40,165 bases of DNA from Dimorphilus gyrociliatus. Taxonomy: Eukaryota > Annelida > Polychaeta > Dinophilidae. Under the pieces are notes generated by a model. That model was not told where the DNA came from. It was given only the letters and a program-made list of their open reading frames with translations, and did not search any database. The number at the start of each line of letters is the position of its first letter. The first letter of the stretch is position 1. This document shows, in pieces, positions 20,651 through 31,308 of this stretch. The stretch spans positions 1 through 40,165 of the forward strand of contig CAJFCJ010000148.1 of assembly GCA_904063045.1 (NCBI GenBank). The letters are read 5' to 3'. The position numbers and the translations under genes were made by a program.

Positions 20651-21189
20651 TATCCCACCCTTTTAAGACCTTGCTTCCACAAAAGGTCTTGGAGTTGTCA
20701 CAATAACTCTATTACCTTCTTTTGAAAATGTTAGATAGTTTTGAAGAAGTATTGCTCCTTGGTCAATTTCCATAGTTGAGTATGTTGGGATCTGTAATTC
20801 TTCTTATTGTATGCCTGGAGCTGTTGGTTTGGCTTTCCTTCTTTCTAAGTATTTCCAAATTCTTTTGCTAGTAAGTTGGCTACATCTTCTTTTATATGTG
20901 AGCCAAAATATGAATGAAGTTTTCATTTGAGGAAATGCATAATCAATATTTTTAAAAAAGTTAATTATATACATTTTATTTGAAGTTGGAAAATCAGTCA
21001 AAGTAAAATTTCTTTATTTACATAATAAATTTAATATTTATTGTATGTTATCTACTGTCTTTTTTAAATAGGTCCTCAAATATGCTTTTTTATGTATTGC
21101 CTCCTATTTAATAAAATAGAAACCCTTAAGGCTTTTTCTTTATCCTTCTGACCTATTTTCATATTAAAATATCATATTTGAGAGCAATT

Positions 21190-21745
21190 TCAACACATCA
21201 GTTACAGAACTGAACTGCCAAACTAGGGAAATGTATTTCCTTTTATACATTTACCAAAGCTTGGGTTCACTTGGTCAAAAGATTACAAAATTGAAATGTA
21301 ACAGTCTCACAGTGCACATGTAACAAAAACATGAAAATCTATTACATCACTTACGGCTAACAAGCCTCCTTCTTCCACATCTGTCTTTGAGTAAGATGTA
21401 AGAAGTTTGACATGCATTTTTCTCTATTGTTTGTTCCTTTGTTAATTCCTTAGTGGCACCATCTGTTATGGTCAAAGAATCTATTTCCTATGATAAAAAA
21501 GTCTTTTTAAAGTTCTAGAATCTAATTCTACTAAATAAAAGTCTTTCTATAGCTCCACAATTATAATTTTTATGAAATAACACTTTTTCTAAACTTCCAT
21601 ACCATTATAATTCCTACAACATGAAAGTCATTCTATAGTTCCCCCATTACAATTGCTATGAAACAAAAGCCTTTTTAAAGTTCTATATTATCTAAGGTCT
21701 AAATGTTATTACATTGATATTTCTAAATGTACAAAACAGATTTAT
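21190..21745 (-). mobile_element. LTR family B upstream half with ~40-bp tandem units
   Basis: It matches 20150-20650 (TTTATACATTTACCAAAGCT, TGTTAATTCC, and the tandem zone). About five or six units of a degenerate ~40-bp repeat occur at 21480-21680, each with [CT]TATGAAA[TC]AAAAG and CTTTCTA[AT]AGTTCC. The downstream half seen at 19957 is missing. It ends about 200 bp upstream of the LRR gene. Confidence 0.6.
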
Positions 21746-21950
21746 TACTTTTCACATAATGATATTTAGTGACAAAATATTATACATTAAAATTATATTC
21801 TGTATATCATTTAAAAGGTTTTATTGCCATGCATTGTATATGCACTGCCCAACACAAAACTAGCTCACTACTGCTTATCTTTATCAGTACTATCTGCACA
21901 CTACAATACTGGTTCAATACTACTTCTCTATTGCAGAGTATAGCTGACAA

Positions 21951-23687
21951 ATGTATATCAACATTAGCCTATCCAAAAACAGAAATATGGGGAATGGCTT
22001 TAAAGTGATATGTGATGGCCTAAAATATTCTTCAAAATCTATGAAAACAATTAAACTTAACAGTTGTCAGTTGAATGCAGAGCAAGCAGAATGTTTAGGA
22101 GAAACATTTAGACAGTGTTCAGCATTGGAGGATGTCGATTTATCATTTAATAAGAATATGAAGAATGGTTTTAAAGTGATATGTAATGGACTCATGTCTT
22201 CTTCAAACTCTATGAAAACGATTAGACTTTATGAATGTGATTTGAATGATGAACAAGCTAAATGTCTAGGAGAAACATTTAAACAGTGTTCAGCAATGGA
22301 GGATGTTGATTTATCATTTAATAAGAATATGAGGAATGGTTTTAAAGTGATATGTAATGGACTCATATCTGCTTCAAACTCTATGAAAATGATTAGACTT
22401 TATGAATGTGATTTGAATGATGAACAAGCTAAATGTCTAGGAGAAACATTTAAACAATGTTCAGCATTGGAGACTGTGGATTTCACTTGGAATCAAAATA
22501 TGAGGAATGGCTTTAGAGTGATATGTGATGGACTCAAATCTTCTTCAAACTCTTTGAAAATGATTAAATTTTATGTATGCAATTTAAATGATGAACAAGC
22601 TAAATGTCTAGGAGAAACATTTAAACAGTGTTCAGCTTTGGAGTATATTGATTTATCATCCAATGAGAATATGGGGAATGGCTTTAAAGTGATATGTGAT
22701 GGTCTCAAAGCCTCTTCAAACTCTATGAAAATGATTAAACTTGATGAATGTGATTTGAATGATGAACAAGCTAAATGTCTAGGAGAAACATTTAGACAGT
22801 GTTCAGTATTGGAGTATGTTGATTTATCATCCAATGAGAATATGGGGAATGGCTTTAAAGTGATATGTGATGGTCTCAAATCCTCTTCAAACTCTATGAA
22901 AACAATTAGACTTTATGAATGTGATTTGAATGATGAACAAGCTAAATGTCTAGGAGAAACATATAAACAGTGTTCATATTTGGAGTATGTTGATTTTACA
23001 TGGAATCAAAGTATGAGGAATGGCTTTAAAGTGATATGTGATGGACTCAAATCCTCTTCAAACTCTATGAAAACGATTAAACTTTATGAATGCAATTTGA
23101 CTGATGAACAAGCTAAATGTCTAGGAGAAACATTTAAACAGTGTTCAGCTTTGGAGGATGTTGATTTATCATTTAATAAGAATATGAAGAATGGCTTTAA
23201 AGTGATATGTGATGGCCTCAAATCTTCTTCATACTCTATGAAAACAATTAAACTTTTTGAATGTGATTTGAATGATAACCTAGCTAAATGTCTAGGAGAA
23301 ACATTTAAACAATGTTCAGTGTTGGAGGATGTTGATTTGTCATCCAATGAGAATATGGGGAATGGCTTTAAAGCGATATGTGATGGACTCAAATCTTCTT
23401 CAAACTGTTTGAAGAAAGTAGACTTTGATAGGTGTGAGTTGAATAAAGAACAAGCTAAATGTCTAGGAGAAACATTTGAACAGTGTTCAGCATTGGAGTA
23501 TGTTGATTTATCATCCAATGAGAATATGGGGAATGGCTTTAAAGTGATATGTGATGGACTCAAATCTTCTTCAAACTGTTTGAAGAAAGTAAACTTTGAT
23601 AGGTGTGAGTTGAATAAAGAGCAAGATATATTTCTAGGAAAAACATTTAAACATTTTTCAGCAGGAGAAGATATATTTGTGACATGA
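21951..23687 (+). CDS. Leucine-rich repeat protein, ten tandem 57-residue units
   Basis: A single uninterrupted 578-codon frame. ATG at 21951 follows an in-frame TGA. Ten units of exactly 171 bp start at 21984 and every 171 bases to 23523. Each unit has two ribonuclease-inhibitor-type LRRs: NMGNGFKVICDGLKSSSNSM, then KTIKLYECDLNDEQAKCLGE, then TFKQCSALEYVDLSSNE. The last unit is degenerate and ends in TGA-free sequence to the stop at 23685. Such units resemble the C-terminal LRR domains of NLR-type proteins. No NACHT domain, signal peptide or membrane segment is present, and 1 kb upstream is LTR sequence. It is therefore either a free cytosolic LRR protein or the 3' exon of a larger gene. A poly(A) signal AATAAA lies at 23790. 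Units are very similar in DNA, so expansion was recent. Confidence 0.8.
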   Translation: MYINISLSKNRNMGNGFKVICDGLKYSSKSMKTIKLNSCQLNAEQAECLGETFRQCSALEDVDLSFNKNMKNGFKVICNGLMSSSNSMKTIRLYECDLNDEQAKCLGETFKQCSAMEDVDLSFNKNMRNGFKVICNGLISASNSMKMIRLYECDLNDEQAKCLGETFKQCSALETVDFTWNQNMRNGFRVICDGLKSSSNSLKMIKFYVCNLNDEQAKCLGETFKQCSALEYIDLSSNENMGNGFKVICDGLKASSNSMKMIKLDECDLNDEQAKCLGETFRQCSVLEYVDLSSNENMGNGFKVICDGLKSSSNSMKTIRLYECDLNDEQAKCLGETYKQCSYLEYVDFTWNQSMRNGFKVICDGLKSSSNSMKTIKLYECNLTDEQAKCLGETFKQCSALEDVDLSFNKNMKNGFKVICDGLKSSSYSMKTIKLFECDLNDNLAKCLGETFKQCSVLEDVDLSSNENMGNGFKAICDGLKSSSNCLKKVDFDRCELNKEQAKCLGETFEQCSALEYVDLSSNENMGNGFKVICDGLKSSSNCLKKVNFDRCELNKEQDIFLGKTFKHFSAGEDIFVT

Positions 23688-24034
23688 GAAAAAACAATAC
23701 TTGATATGTCTAAAATACAGGCCATGTTGAAAAAATCCATATATGGAAAAAAAATAATTTTTAAACTTTGTTTTTCTGCAATTTTGAAGAATAAATTTCT
23801 TTTCTTTAAATAGAAAAATGTTTTTTAAAGGGTATTTTTTTACTATAGACAGCAACTATTTCTTTACAATTATCTTTTATAATTTAAAGTGAGTTATTAA
23901 TATCCATACAAATATGTTTTTGGTCTAAATAATTTATAGAACATTTGAATTTTGAACAATTTAGTTTTAGCAGACAATTGTTTCAACTTATTAGTCATTA
24001 TGAAATATGACAAGCAAATAAGGCAGCTGGTAAG

Positions 24035-24860
24035 ATGGAAAAAAGCCAGATTACCTATGAAGAATTAGAAAGGGATTTGAATATCTCTAAGTCTTCATTC
24101 CAGTATATTTGTGAGAATAAAAGGGAAGGACAAGCTTATAGGAGGGGAAGACCATCAAAAGTGAGTAAAAAAACAACGTCTCTATTCATCAGAGAATGTG
24201 CAAGACTGCAAGGTCGAAAGGAGTTGACAACAGCAAACATCATAAAGAAAAATTTAAACTTGGAGGTGTCAAAAAGAATAATCCAGAGAGTTCTGAAAGA
24301 AGAGGGGGCAAGCTATCTAGCTTTTCCTAAAGTTTGCCCTCTTTCAGAAGGGGCTGAAAGGAACAGACTAACCATATTAGGTCGATGAATCAAGAGTCAA
24401 ATTGACAATTGTAAAATTATTCTTACAGATGAGTCAAGATTCTCCCTAGATGGACCAGGTCACATGTTAAAGTGGCAGTTAGATGATGCACCAAGACTAT
24501 CCAGGGATAAGGTTCCTATTGATGGAGGAGGAGTGATGGTGTGGGGGTATATATCCTTTTTTGGTGAAGTTTTCTTCCAAAGACTTTACTTTAACATAAC
24601 TGGAGAAATATACTCCGAGTTCATACAGGGAATAATGTTTCCTTGATTGGCCTCCATACTCTGCTGACCTCAAGCCCATAGAGAATTTATGGGGTTATTT
24701 GAAACAAAAAATTTATAAAATTGAGAAACCTAATGGAATAAGAGTCAAGAGGAAGTTGAAAAAATTAATAAATTTGATAGAGATTTTGTAAAGCAGTTGT
24801 ATGAAGAAATGGGGAGGAGAGTTTGGCAGGTTATTGTTAACAAAGGGAACAGGATTGATA
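24035..24860 (+). pseudogene. Tc1/mariner transposase, inactivated
   Basis: The frame starts at ATG 24035 with a helix-turn-helix region (ITYEELERDLNISKSSFQYI) and a GRPSK hinge. TGA at 24386-24388 interrupts it, then it continues into the DDE core: IILTDESRFSLDGPG carries the first Asp, and GGGVMVWGYIS the usual glycine-rich strand. Between FIQGIMFP (24642) and DWPPYSAD...PIENLWGYLK (about 24645-24700) the segment that should carry the second catalytic Asp (QxDNAxxH) is missing, with a frameshift. The tail (ending KGNRIDK) is in place. I could not find convincing terminal repeats; 23700-24030 and 24900-25080 are otherwise plain AT-rich DNA. It is an old Tc1-type copy, unable to transpose. 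Confidence 0.8.
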
Positions 24861-25084
24861 AGTAACTCTTTAACTAACATAAAAAATATAAATTTGAAAA
24901 AAAGATGTAGACAAACTAATTAGTTAAGGTTATATGGATATTTTTGGCGCCCTTGTTTTTTTTTAATAAATAAATTTGGTTCTAACAAATGGAATCCATT
25001 TTTCAATTTATAACATATTCTTCAACAAATATCTTTAAAAAAAAACAGAAAATTTTGTCAAAGAAATTAAAAATTTATGGCTAA

Positions 25085-25320
25085 AACTTTTTTGTTTTTT
25101 TCATATTTGAATATTTTTGATGCTGGCTGTATAATCCCTAAACAAAGGCTACAAGACAAACATATGCATCTACACAGCACAACTACCTTATCAATATCTG
25201 GAAATAAGTAAAATAGAACACCTTTGAGTTTTAACTTTTTAAAGTGATATAGCACAAATATCACCTTTTTCAAACTCCTCCCAAAATTCATAAATTTTCT
25301 TCTGCATGTTGACATAGATT
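25085..25320 (-). repeat. Second copy of the repeat at 18088-18330
   Basis: The minus strand reads HFKKLKLKGVLFYLFPDI..., related to the 18 kb copy. No family recognised. Confidence 0.45.
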
Positions 25321-25399
25321 TTTTTTGGTATCCAATAAATCTTTTTTCATATTATGAATATTAGTTTAATATGGTTTTTGAACACTAGTGGATTTTTTT

Positions 25400-25460
25400 A
25401 CAAGTTCAGTGGGCATTTTCAACAAACACAGTGGGCGTTCTCAACAAGGGGCATTTTAAC
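25400..25460. repeat. Orphan array of transposon-end motifs
   Basis: Three tandem units GTGGGCATTTTCAACAA, GTGGGCGTTCTCAACAA and GGGGCATTTTAACAA, equivalent to the right end of the MITE at 18352-18549. No element body is attached. The following 25560-26200 contains one short frame with protein-like text near 25580-25680 (ELELALESITTSSANLFPDL) that I cannot identify, and nothing else. Confidence 0.5.
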
Positions 25461-26214
25461 AAGAAATCATTTGGAATCTCATCCATTTTCAGTTCAAAAA
25501 ATAATTTATCTGGTTGCTTTGGCCTTTGATTTTCTTTTTATCTGCTAACTGATCTTTTAATTGAATAAATTTGAGCAAAGAATTAGAATTGGCTCTAGAG
25601 TCCATTACAACATCATCCGCTAATCTTTTCCCAGATCTTTCACCTCTTAGTGAACAGGTCCAGTATTACTTTAGAATACAGTTATATTATTCTTACATTT
25701 TGGTTCTATATTCATATATATCTATATTCATCCTCCCTCAATTCTTCATCTCACTTCTAAGTTACTTACTCCTAATTTGGTTCTATTTGGACCAGTCCTT
25801 ACCTACAACCCCCAGCAGGAGAGTACAGTTGTATTTTCTTTAATTCTTTAATTCTCTTTGAAATATTGAAATTAATGCAATTTGCCTAGTTTTGGTCTTA
25901 GAAAGTTTGCATTATTCTATCCAACAAATTGATGAGAATGATAATCATAATCATAAACCCAAGCCCTAAATCGGAACAAGCATAATTTTTCAGGTTTTAA
26001 AACCATAAACTCTAACCGTCAATCAAAAAATTACTGATTCAACTAACTTTAAAACCACACAGCTATTTTTATTACCAAATCATAACTGATGGGTATACAT
26101 ATTGTTGCAGTTGGGTTTTGTAATGGTAAAACAGGTATCTGCAGACAGGTATTAAAGGTGAAAGCTTATTGTAAACGCTATTGTAAGGAGTGAGTTCTTT
26201 TATGGAGTTCTATT

Positions 26215-26445
26215 TTGATTAAAGAGCAATGTCGGAAGACTTGGAATTCTCTTGAAAAAATTTGTCAAGGACTTCAGCAATCATCAAAAACATTGAATTC
26301 TCTTGACTTGTCCAGGTATAGATTAAATGAAGAACAAAGTAAAAACTTAGGTAATGCATTAAAAAATTGTTCTAATATAGAAACAATAAGACTGAGTATG
26401 AATTCAAAGATGAGAAATGAATTTTTGATGTTTGTGAAGGAATTC
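26215..26445 (+). pseudogene. LRR gene fragment, plus strand
   Basis: Reads SLEKICQGLQQSSKTLNSLD, then LNEEQSKNLGNALKNCSNIE and MNSKMRNEF, the same 57-residue LRR unit plan as the gene at 21951 but far diverged. It is cut at about 26445, where an LRR fragment on the opposite strand begins. Confidence 0.6.
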
Positions 26446-26446
26446 A

Positions 26447-26797
26447 AAAATCCTGGTATATTCCATAATATAAGCTTTCTATTCCACAACATTTCTCCAA
26501 AAGATTTCCTATACTGAAACACTCAACTATGGTCAATAAATAGCCCCTAAAATGAAATATTTTTAATGTTGTTAATGAACTTTTTTCAAGTCCTTCACAT
26601 ATTTCAGATGTACTATAAATTCTATTCCAGCTAACATTAACTATTTCCAGATAAGAGCAATTTTTAAATAGTTCTCCAACAGCAAAAGATGACTCCATTT
26701 CCTCTCCTAAATTTAAACCACATTTCATAAAATTAATTTCTTTAATAATATAACCCTTTACATCAATCCAACAAAATGCTATTCCAAAGATAGTCAA
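26447..26797 (-). pseudogene. LRR gene fragment, minus strand
   Basis: The minus strand reads FMKCGLNLGEEMESSF, LFKNCSYLEIVNVSWNRI and EICEGLEKSSLTTLKIF, again the RNI-type unit plan. It abuts the plus-strand fragment, so an inversion joins the two near 26445. Confidence 0.6.
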
Positions 26798-27005
26798 ACA
26801 TATTGTCTTCCTTCTGGTTGTATTGATGGTTATTTAACCAAATCTGATGATGGAAGTTGTGTGAAATGTGACATATCTTGTTCCAGATGTTATATGAAGA
26901 ATGATGGAAATCTGGGTTGTTCTAAATGTGCTTCTGGTTATACTTTTGATGATGATAGAAATTGTGTACTCTGTCCACGAAATTATGTAAAATGTGATTG
27001 GAGTG
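26793..27005 (+). pseudogene. Cysteine-rich (furin-like / growth-factor-receptor type) exon fragment
   Basis: The frame reads CLPSGCIDGYLTKSDDGSC, then CDISCSRCYMKNDG, CSKCASGYTFDDDRNCVLC: CxxC pairs with GY and DGxC spacing typical of furin-like Cys-rich repeats. It is open on both sides without a clear start and runs into repeat sequence at about 27020, a segment (AATACATCTATTTGAAAGAA) also seen at 17045. It is probably an exon of a secreted or membrane protein broken by insertion. Confidence 0.5.
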
Positions 27006-27084
27006 CAGTTAAATCAGAAACTAAAATTTTTAAAAGAATACATCTATTTGAAAGAAAAATTGAATATTTAAATGTACACATACA

Positions 27085-27500
27085 TTCGTCAGCTGTCCAC
27101 AAACAGTCTAACAAATGTAATTTTAGTAGAAATGAATCAACAAAACAGCAGTATTTTGTCCAAAGAATATGTATTGAGTAAAATGAGCTTCTAGTTCTAA
27201 ACAAGCTAGTTTAAACAACCAGCTGACAGTTAGAGAACTGAACTCTCAACTGTTAATTTCATAGTGTTTATATACTCTTTACAGGGTTGATAGTTCACAA
27301 ATTATAATGTTCACAAAAACAAAAGTAACATTTGAAGACAAAGAAAAGTTATAAATATGCTCATGCTTTTTCTTGTTTTGCTCTCCTAAATAATAGTTGA
27401 ATTTCTCAGGTTGGAGAGTTGCATAAGATGTAACAATTTTAATACAACAAGTCAAACAATCAAGAAAAAATGTGGATTGTATATTTGACTGTTTTTATAT
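27085..27500 (-). mobile_element. LTR (family A), near-complete solo copy
   Basis: The minus strand begins around TGTTACATCTTATGCAACTC (27435 downwards). It holds a TATA-like AGTATATAAAC (about 27265-27276) and ends with the AAATTACATTTGTTAGACTG block. It is uninterrupted where the copy at 9790-11750 carries the Mutator insertion, and so serves as the empty-site reference. No internal sequence is attached. Confidence 0.7.
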
Positions 27501-27524
27501 TCTACTTTTGTGCACTTAGAAATG

Positions 27525-27895
27525 TCAACATAATAATATTAAGACTTTAGATATTATAGAACTTTAGAAAGGCTTTTATTTCGTAGCAATTATAATTGGG
27601 GAACTATAGAAAGAGTTTTATTTAGTAGAATTAGATTCTAGAACTTTAAAAAGACCTTCATTTCGTAGGAAACAGATTCTTTGACCAAAACAGATGTTGC
27701 ATTATGGAATTAACAATGGAACAAACAATATAGAAAAAAATGCATGTCAAAATTGTTACATCTTATTCAAAAACAGATGCCGAAGAGGCAGGCTTGTTTT
27801 TGCAGTGCCACATGTTAGCCAGAAGTGATGCAATAGTTTTTCATGTCTTTGTTATATGTCCATTGTGAGACTGTTACATTTCAACTTAAAACATG
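27525..27895 (+). mobile_element. LTR family B upstream half, sense on + strand
   Basis: It is the reverse complement of 20270-20640 and 21340-21745: the ~40-bp tandem zone (TTTAGAAAGGCTTTTATTTC), then TGTTACATCTTATTCAAAAA and GCAGGCTTGTTTTTGC. A shorter copy of its last part is at 39290-39440. Confidence 0.6.
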
Positions 27896-27900
27896 TATTA

Positions 27901-28360
27901 AAACATCACTGTGACTCTGAAGATGCTATTCCATCAATGGATAACAGGGAAAGATTAGCAAATTAGACAAAAAGGAGATTTCAGCCAGCAGAGCCAACAG
28001 ATGTCCAATCAAATTTTGATTTATCATTTATACCAGATAATTTTTTAGTAAAAGATGTTAAACTGAAAGATGACAGGATAATATTATTTACAACTCCAAA
28101 ACAAATTGAGCTTTTGTCCAAGGGAAGGATATGGTTTTTGGATGGTACATTCAAACGTGTAAGAGATGCATTTTACCAATTGTTCACTGTTCATGGATTC
28201 ATTAAAAAACATGGAGAAATGAAACAAGTTCCCTTACCCTTTGCATTTATGACCTCCAAGAAAAAGACAGCTTACATGAAATTATTTTAGGCATAAATAC
28301 TTTTCAATTTGAAGAAACAAAATATTACAAATGTTAAAACAATCAATAAAGGTCATGGTT
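27901..28360 (+). pseudogene. Mutator-like (FLYWCH-type) transposase core fragment
   Basis: The frame from 27901 reads HHCDSEDAIPSMDNRERLAN, a TAG at 27964, then TKRRFQPAEPTD and KGRIWFLDGTFKRVRDAFY, QLFTVHGFIKK, VPLPFAFMTSKKK. WFLDGTFK with the first catalytic Asp, followed by QLFTVHG and VPL-x-F-x-x-M, is the signature of animal MULE transposases associated with FLYWCH fingers. TAG at 28288 and a frameshift follow, after which GINTFQFEETKYYKC continues the domain. The C-terminal piece (TNN-x-EGW) is not attached here; related C-termini lie at 10500 and 16757. Confidence 0.75.
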
Positions 28361-28469
28361 GGTTATGATTGCTTCACCATATATTGACTAAGTATGTGGC
28401 GGGTAATATCCATACAATCCCTGGTTCTTCATTTAATCAATAAATGGTCCAAAATGTATTGATGTGGTC

Positions 28470-28510
28470 TATTTTTTAATAAATCCATGAACAGTGAACA
28501 ATTGGTAAGT
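28470..28510 (-). repeat. Inverted copy of transposase segment 28165-28205
   Basis: AAATCCATGAACAGTGAACAATTGGTAA here is the reverse complement of the coding stretch at 28168-28200, apart from a single A/G difference. The DNA between (28206-28469) could form a long hairpin, or the two copies were joined by inversion. From 28520 to 29470 I see no gene. Confidence 0.6.
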
Positions 28511-29475
28511 TAACCAATAATGACAATTCTTACTCTTACTACAAAGCTTTTTGTATGCTAAAGATAGTTTTGAAAGAAATAACTATCAACTAAGCAATTC
28601 ATATTTCACACATAAAATCAACAATATAATTTTCACCAACGTTTTTAAGGAACTCAGGTATGCAATTGATATTTTACAAGATAATCCCTCTACTCTAACA
28701 TGAGCTGGGGAGTGGCAAGCACATTCACAATGACAGACATTGTGTTGACAGGTTGAAGTATCTTTAAGTGAGGCATACATTTTAGGAATAACTGTCAAAA
28801 TGTCCTGGCCCCTTTTATTTGTACTGATTTTTCTATAAAATATAAATTTATGCTAAGTATTTCATTGAATCTGTCAATGGTTTTTCTCATGCTTTCCATT
28901 TGTATATTTTAGATAAAAAAAATGTAAAAAATTACAATGTCAACATTTTAGATGCACTCATTGGTTGATAAAATAAAAAAGTGTAAGAATTTAGCACAAT
29001 GAATCCATACAAGTTGTCACTTTTTTGGGGTATTTTCTATCAGAAGGTGATTTTATTTTTCTTTTGTTTTCATTTGATTAAAAGTAGATGATCAAGGCTG
29101 GAGATACAATGGTGAACATTGGTAGTTACATTCGCATTGACTTTTAGTTAGACCACCATTTCCAGGACCTAATTAAAATACATGTTTATTCAAATGTAAT
29201 ATGATGTCATATAAAAAAGTGATAAAACTCACATGATCTAATTAAATTAATATTGTGGCCAGTCTTAATGATGTTAGTCATACCACACTGAAGATAGGCA
29301 TTTTGTATACAATAGATCTACCAATATTCCAAAGATCTTTAGGTGCAGAACCACTGGTTGATCATGAAAAGTGTATTGATCAATGAATTAGACTGGTTCG
29401 TATCTATTAAAGATACAAAGATAAAAAATAAGACAAGAAAATAATAGTGTTTAGTCTATTTCAAAATTTATTTAT

Positions 29476-29913
29476 TCAAAATGTGACTTTTATCAACTCT
29501 ATCAGCAATTCGCTCTTATAAACTGGTGCATATTTATAATCCTTGACAAAATATGCATGTACAAATATATTAATCCAGGGAGGTTGTAGAGCATTTTTAC
29601 ATTTATAATTAAAGCTATTGATTGTTCTAACAGGTATATATTCTGAAGATGCTGAAAAAGTTGCTTCATTCTTCTCAGAAGAGATATGGATAAGTTTACC
29701 ACCTAAAACAATTTTAAGGAAATTGAAAATACTAGAATTGTTCTTTTTTTCTATATTTACTGATAAGATTTTGTGTTGAATGAGATATTCTAATAATAAA
29801 CATTTCTGAATAACAGAATGTTCAAATTTAGATATGTTATTCATGGATAAAAATGATAAAAGAATCTTAAAGATATTAGTATTATTGGATGTAAATGATA
29901 AAAGTGTCTTCAA
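29476..29913 (-). CDS. Unidentified 145-codon open frame
   Basis: Open from TTG 29913 (no ATG nearby; in-frame TGA nine bases before it) to TGA 29476. The first half is Leu/Ser-rich helical sequence (FKILLSFLSMNNISKFE). The second half is mixed, with NALQPPWINIFVHAYFVKDY near the end. Codon composition is more protein-like than its flanks. An ATG at 29845 could serve as start. No family recognised; it could be a single exon of a larger gene. Upstream, 29914-30147 has nothing further. Confidence 0.35.
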   Translation of the reverse strand: MKTLLSFTSNNTNIFKILLSFLSMNNISKFEHSVIQKCLLLEYLIQHKILSVNIEKKNNSSIFNFLKIVLGGKLIHISSEKNEATFSASSEYIPVRTINSFNYKCKNALQPPWINIFVHAYFVKDYKYAPVYKSELLIELIKVTF

Positions 29914-30147
29914 AATATATCAACCTTTAATAAAAGAAAGTATTTTTAAACAATCCGAATTATTGTTTAATTGTATAGAAAATCAAAATTTTTTTTTGAA
30001 ATTACAATGACTCAAGTGAAATTTGGAAAATTTGACAATAATTTACAACTATTAATAACAGATGGAGGAGATTTTAATTCATTTTAACCAATAAAGATAT
30101 TACCAAAGTATAGAGTATCAAATATAATTAATAATTTTCTTTAAAGG

Positions 30148-30596
30148 TTAAAGTTCATTGTTTTGGTGTGCAATTATTAGGTTGCCTGAGTAATAATATA
30201 GAAATAGACAAAATAGAAATGAGAAGAGTACAATAAGAAAAAGTGTTAAAATTGATCTATAATTGTTGAAAATTTATCATAATGAAAAGGATATTTTATC
30301 ATGATAAATCTATATATAATACAAAATAAAAGGAATATTTGAGACTGAACATATAAAATAGCTATTAATAAATGAATTAAAATACAAAATGATGGAAATA
30401 TTGCTTCAAGATTTGTTGATTTTAACATTTTTGATTCCTTAATATTCCATATTAATGTTAGAAGTTCTGCAATTGTTATTGCTGGAATAAAAATTATAAC
30501 TGATTTATTAATATCTCTATATTTCCAAATAGTAAAAAGTACAAGTCTATTAAGAATTATTCCCAAAATAAATTTAGAATAATAGATTGTTTCCAA
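30148..30596 (-). pseudogene. Broken rhodopsin-type GPCR (TM1-TM4)
   Basis: From ATG 30596 the frame gives TM1 (FILGIILNRLVLFTIWKY; GN-x-x-VL replaced by LNRLVL), TM2 (VIIFIPAITIAELLTLIWN) and TM3 ending IIYRFIMIKYPF, which corresponds to DRYxAIxxP. It stops at TAA 30246-30248, but a one-base shift at about 30250 restores ILTLFLIVLFSFLFCLFLYY, a good TM4, ending at 30148. No TM5-TM7 follows. Small peptide-receptor-like GPCRs of this kind are common in invertebrates. The break may be real or a single-base assembly error. Upstream (30600-31300) I see only AG-rich, non-coding sequence. Confidence 0.55.
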
Positions 30597-31308
30597 TATT
30601 GAAAATTCTAATTTTCCAATGAATATCCATCAGTTGTATTTGTTTCATTCATTTTCGAAGACTATAAGATAGTGAAGAGGGATTGAGTCAGAGAGAGAAA
30701 GACAATTTCTAATAATAATATAATGTGCATGAAAGAGAAAACAGCTCAATGTTTGATTAATGGAAGGACTGTGTCAATAAATAAGAGAAAAAGATGTGAT
30801 GGAGTAGTGAGAAAACTAGGTGAAACAGAGCTGGAAAGACCAGATATGCAAAGCCTCAGAAGAAGATCATGGTTAGAAAATGGTTAGATATCAAGTAAAA
30901 GGCAGTCAAGGTTAAGGAAGAAGCTATGAATGAACAGTGAAAAACAATTGGTGTTTGGAAAGAAAGAAAGGAATATTGATTAATATAGAAATAATGATGC
31001 AGAGTATGAGCGAAACTTTAGACAGAATATATAACATTAGATAAATAAATTAACATTTATTGAAATATTTGACACAAGACATTTCTCAATCAATCATCTT
31101 GTTCACAAACTGGAAATCATGCAATTACTATTTAAAAGAAAACAACTATTAATATTAATTTTTAATATTTTCTGAGCGAAAATACCTATTTGACTAATGA
31201 AATTCATGTATAATAATGTATATTACATTGTATTACAAAGAAATGGGACGCCATTTTAGTTATTTTAATACTCATCAACACATTTAGTTTCTCTCTGCCA
31301 AGCTATAG

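Noticed and set aside
22571-23740. Open frames on the minus strand of the LRR array
   Set aside because: They are mirror frames of a repetitive coding region, repeat with the same 171-bp period and have no independent protein character.
23690-25080. Terminal inverted repeats for the Tc1/mariner copy
   Set aside because: I compared ATGGATATTTTTGGCGCCC near 24935 with the left flank; only short AT-rich matches occur, not enough to set boundaries.
25571-25843. A 90-codon frame with a protein-like first third
   Set aside because: No family recognised, no start context, and the last two thirds are AT-rich membrane-like text of the kind this composition gives by chance. Mentioned only as possible gene debris.
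28586-28798. Cys-rich 70-codon frame on the minus strand
   Set aside because: Cysteine spacing fits no finger I know, and the second half is low-information hydrophobic sequence.
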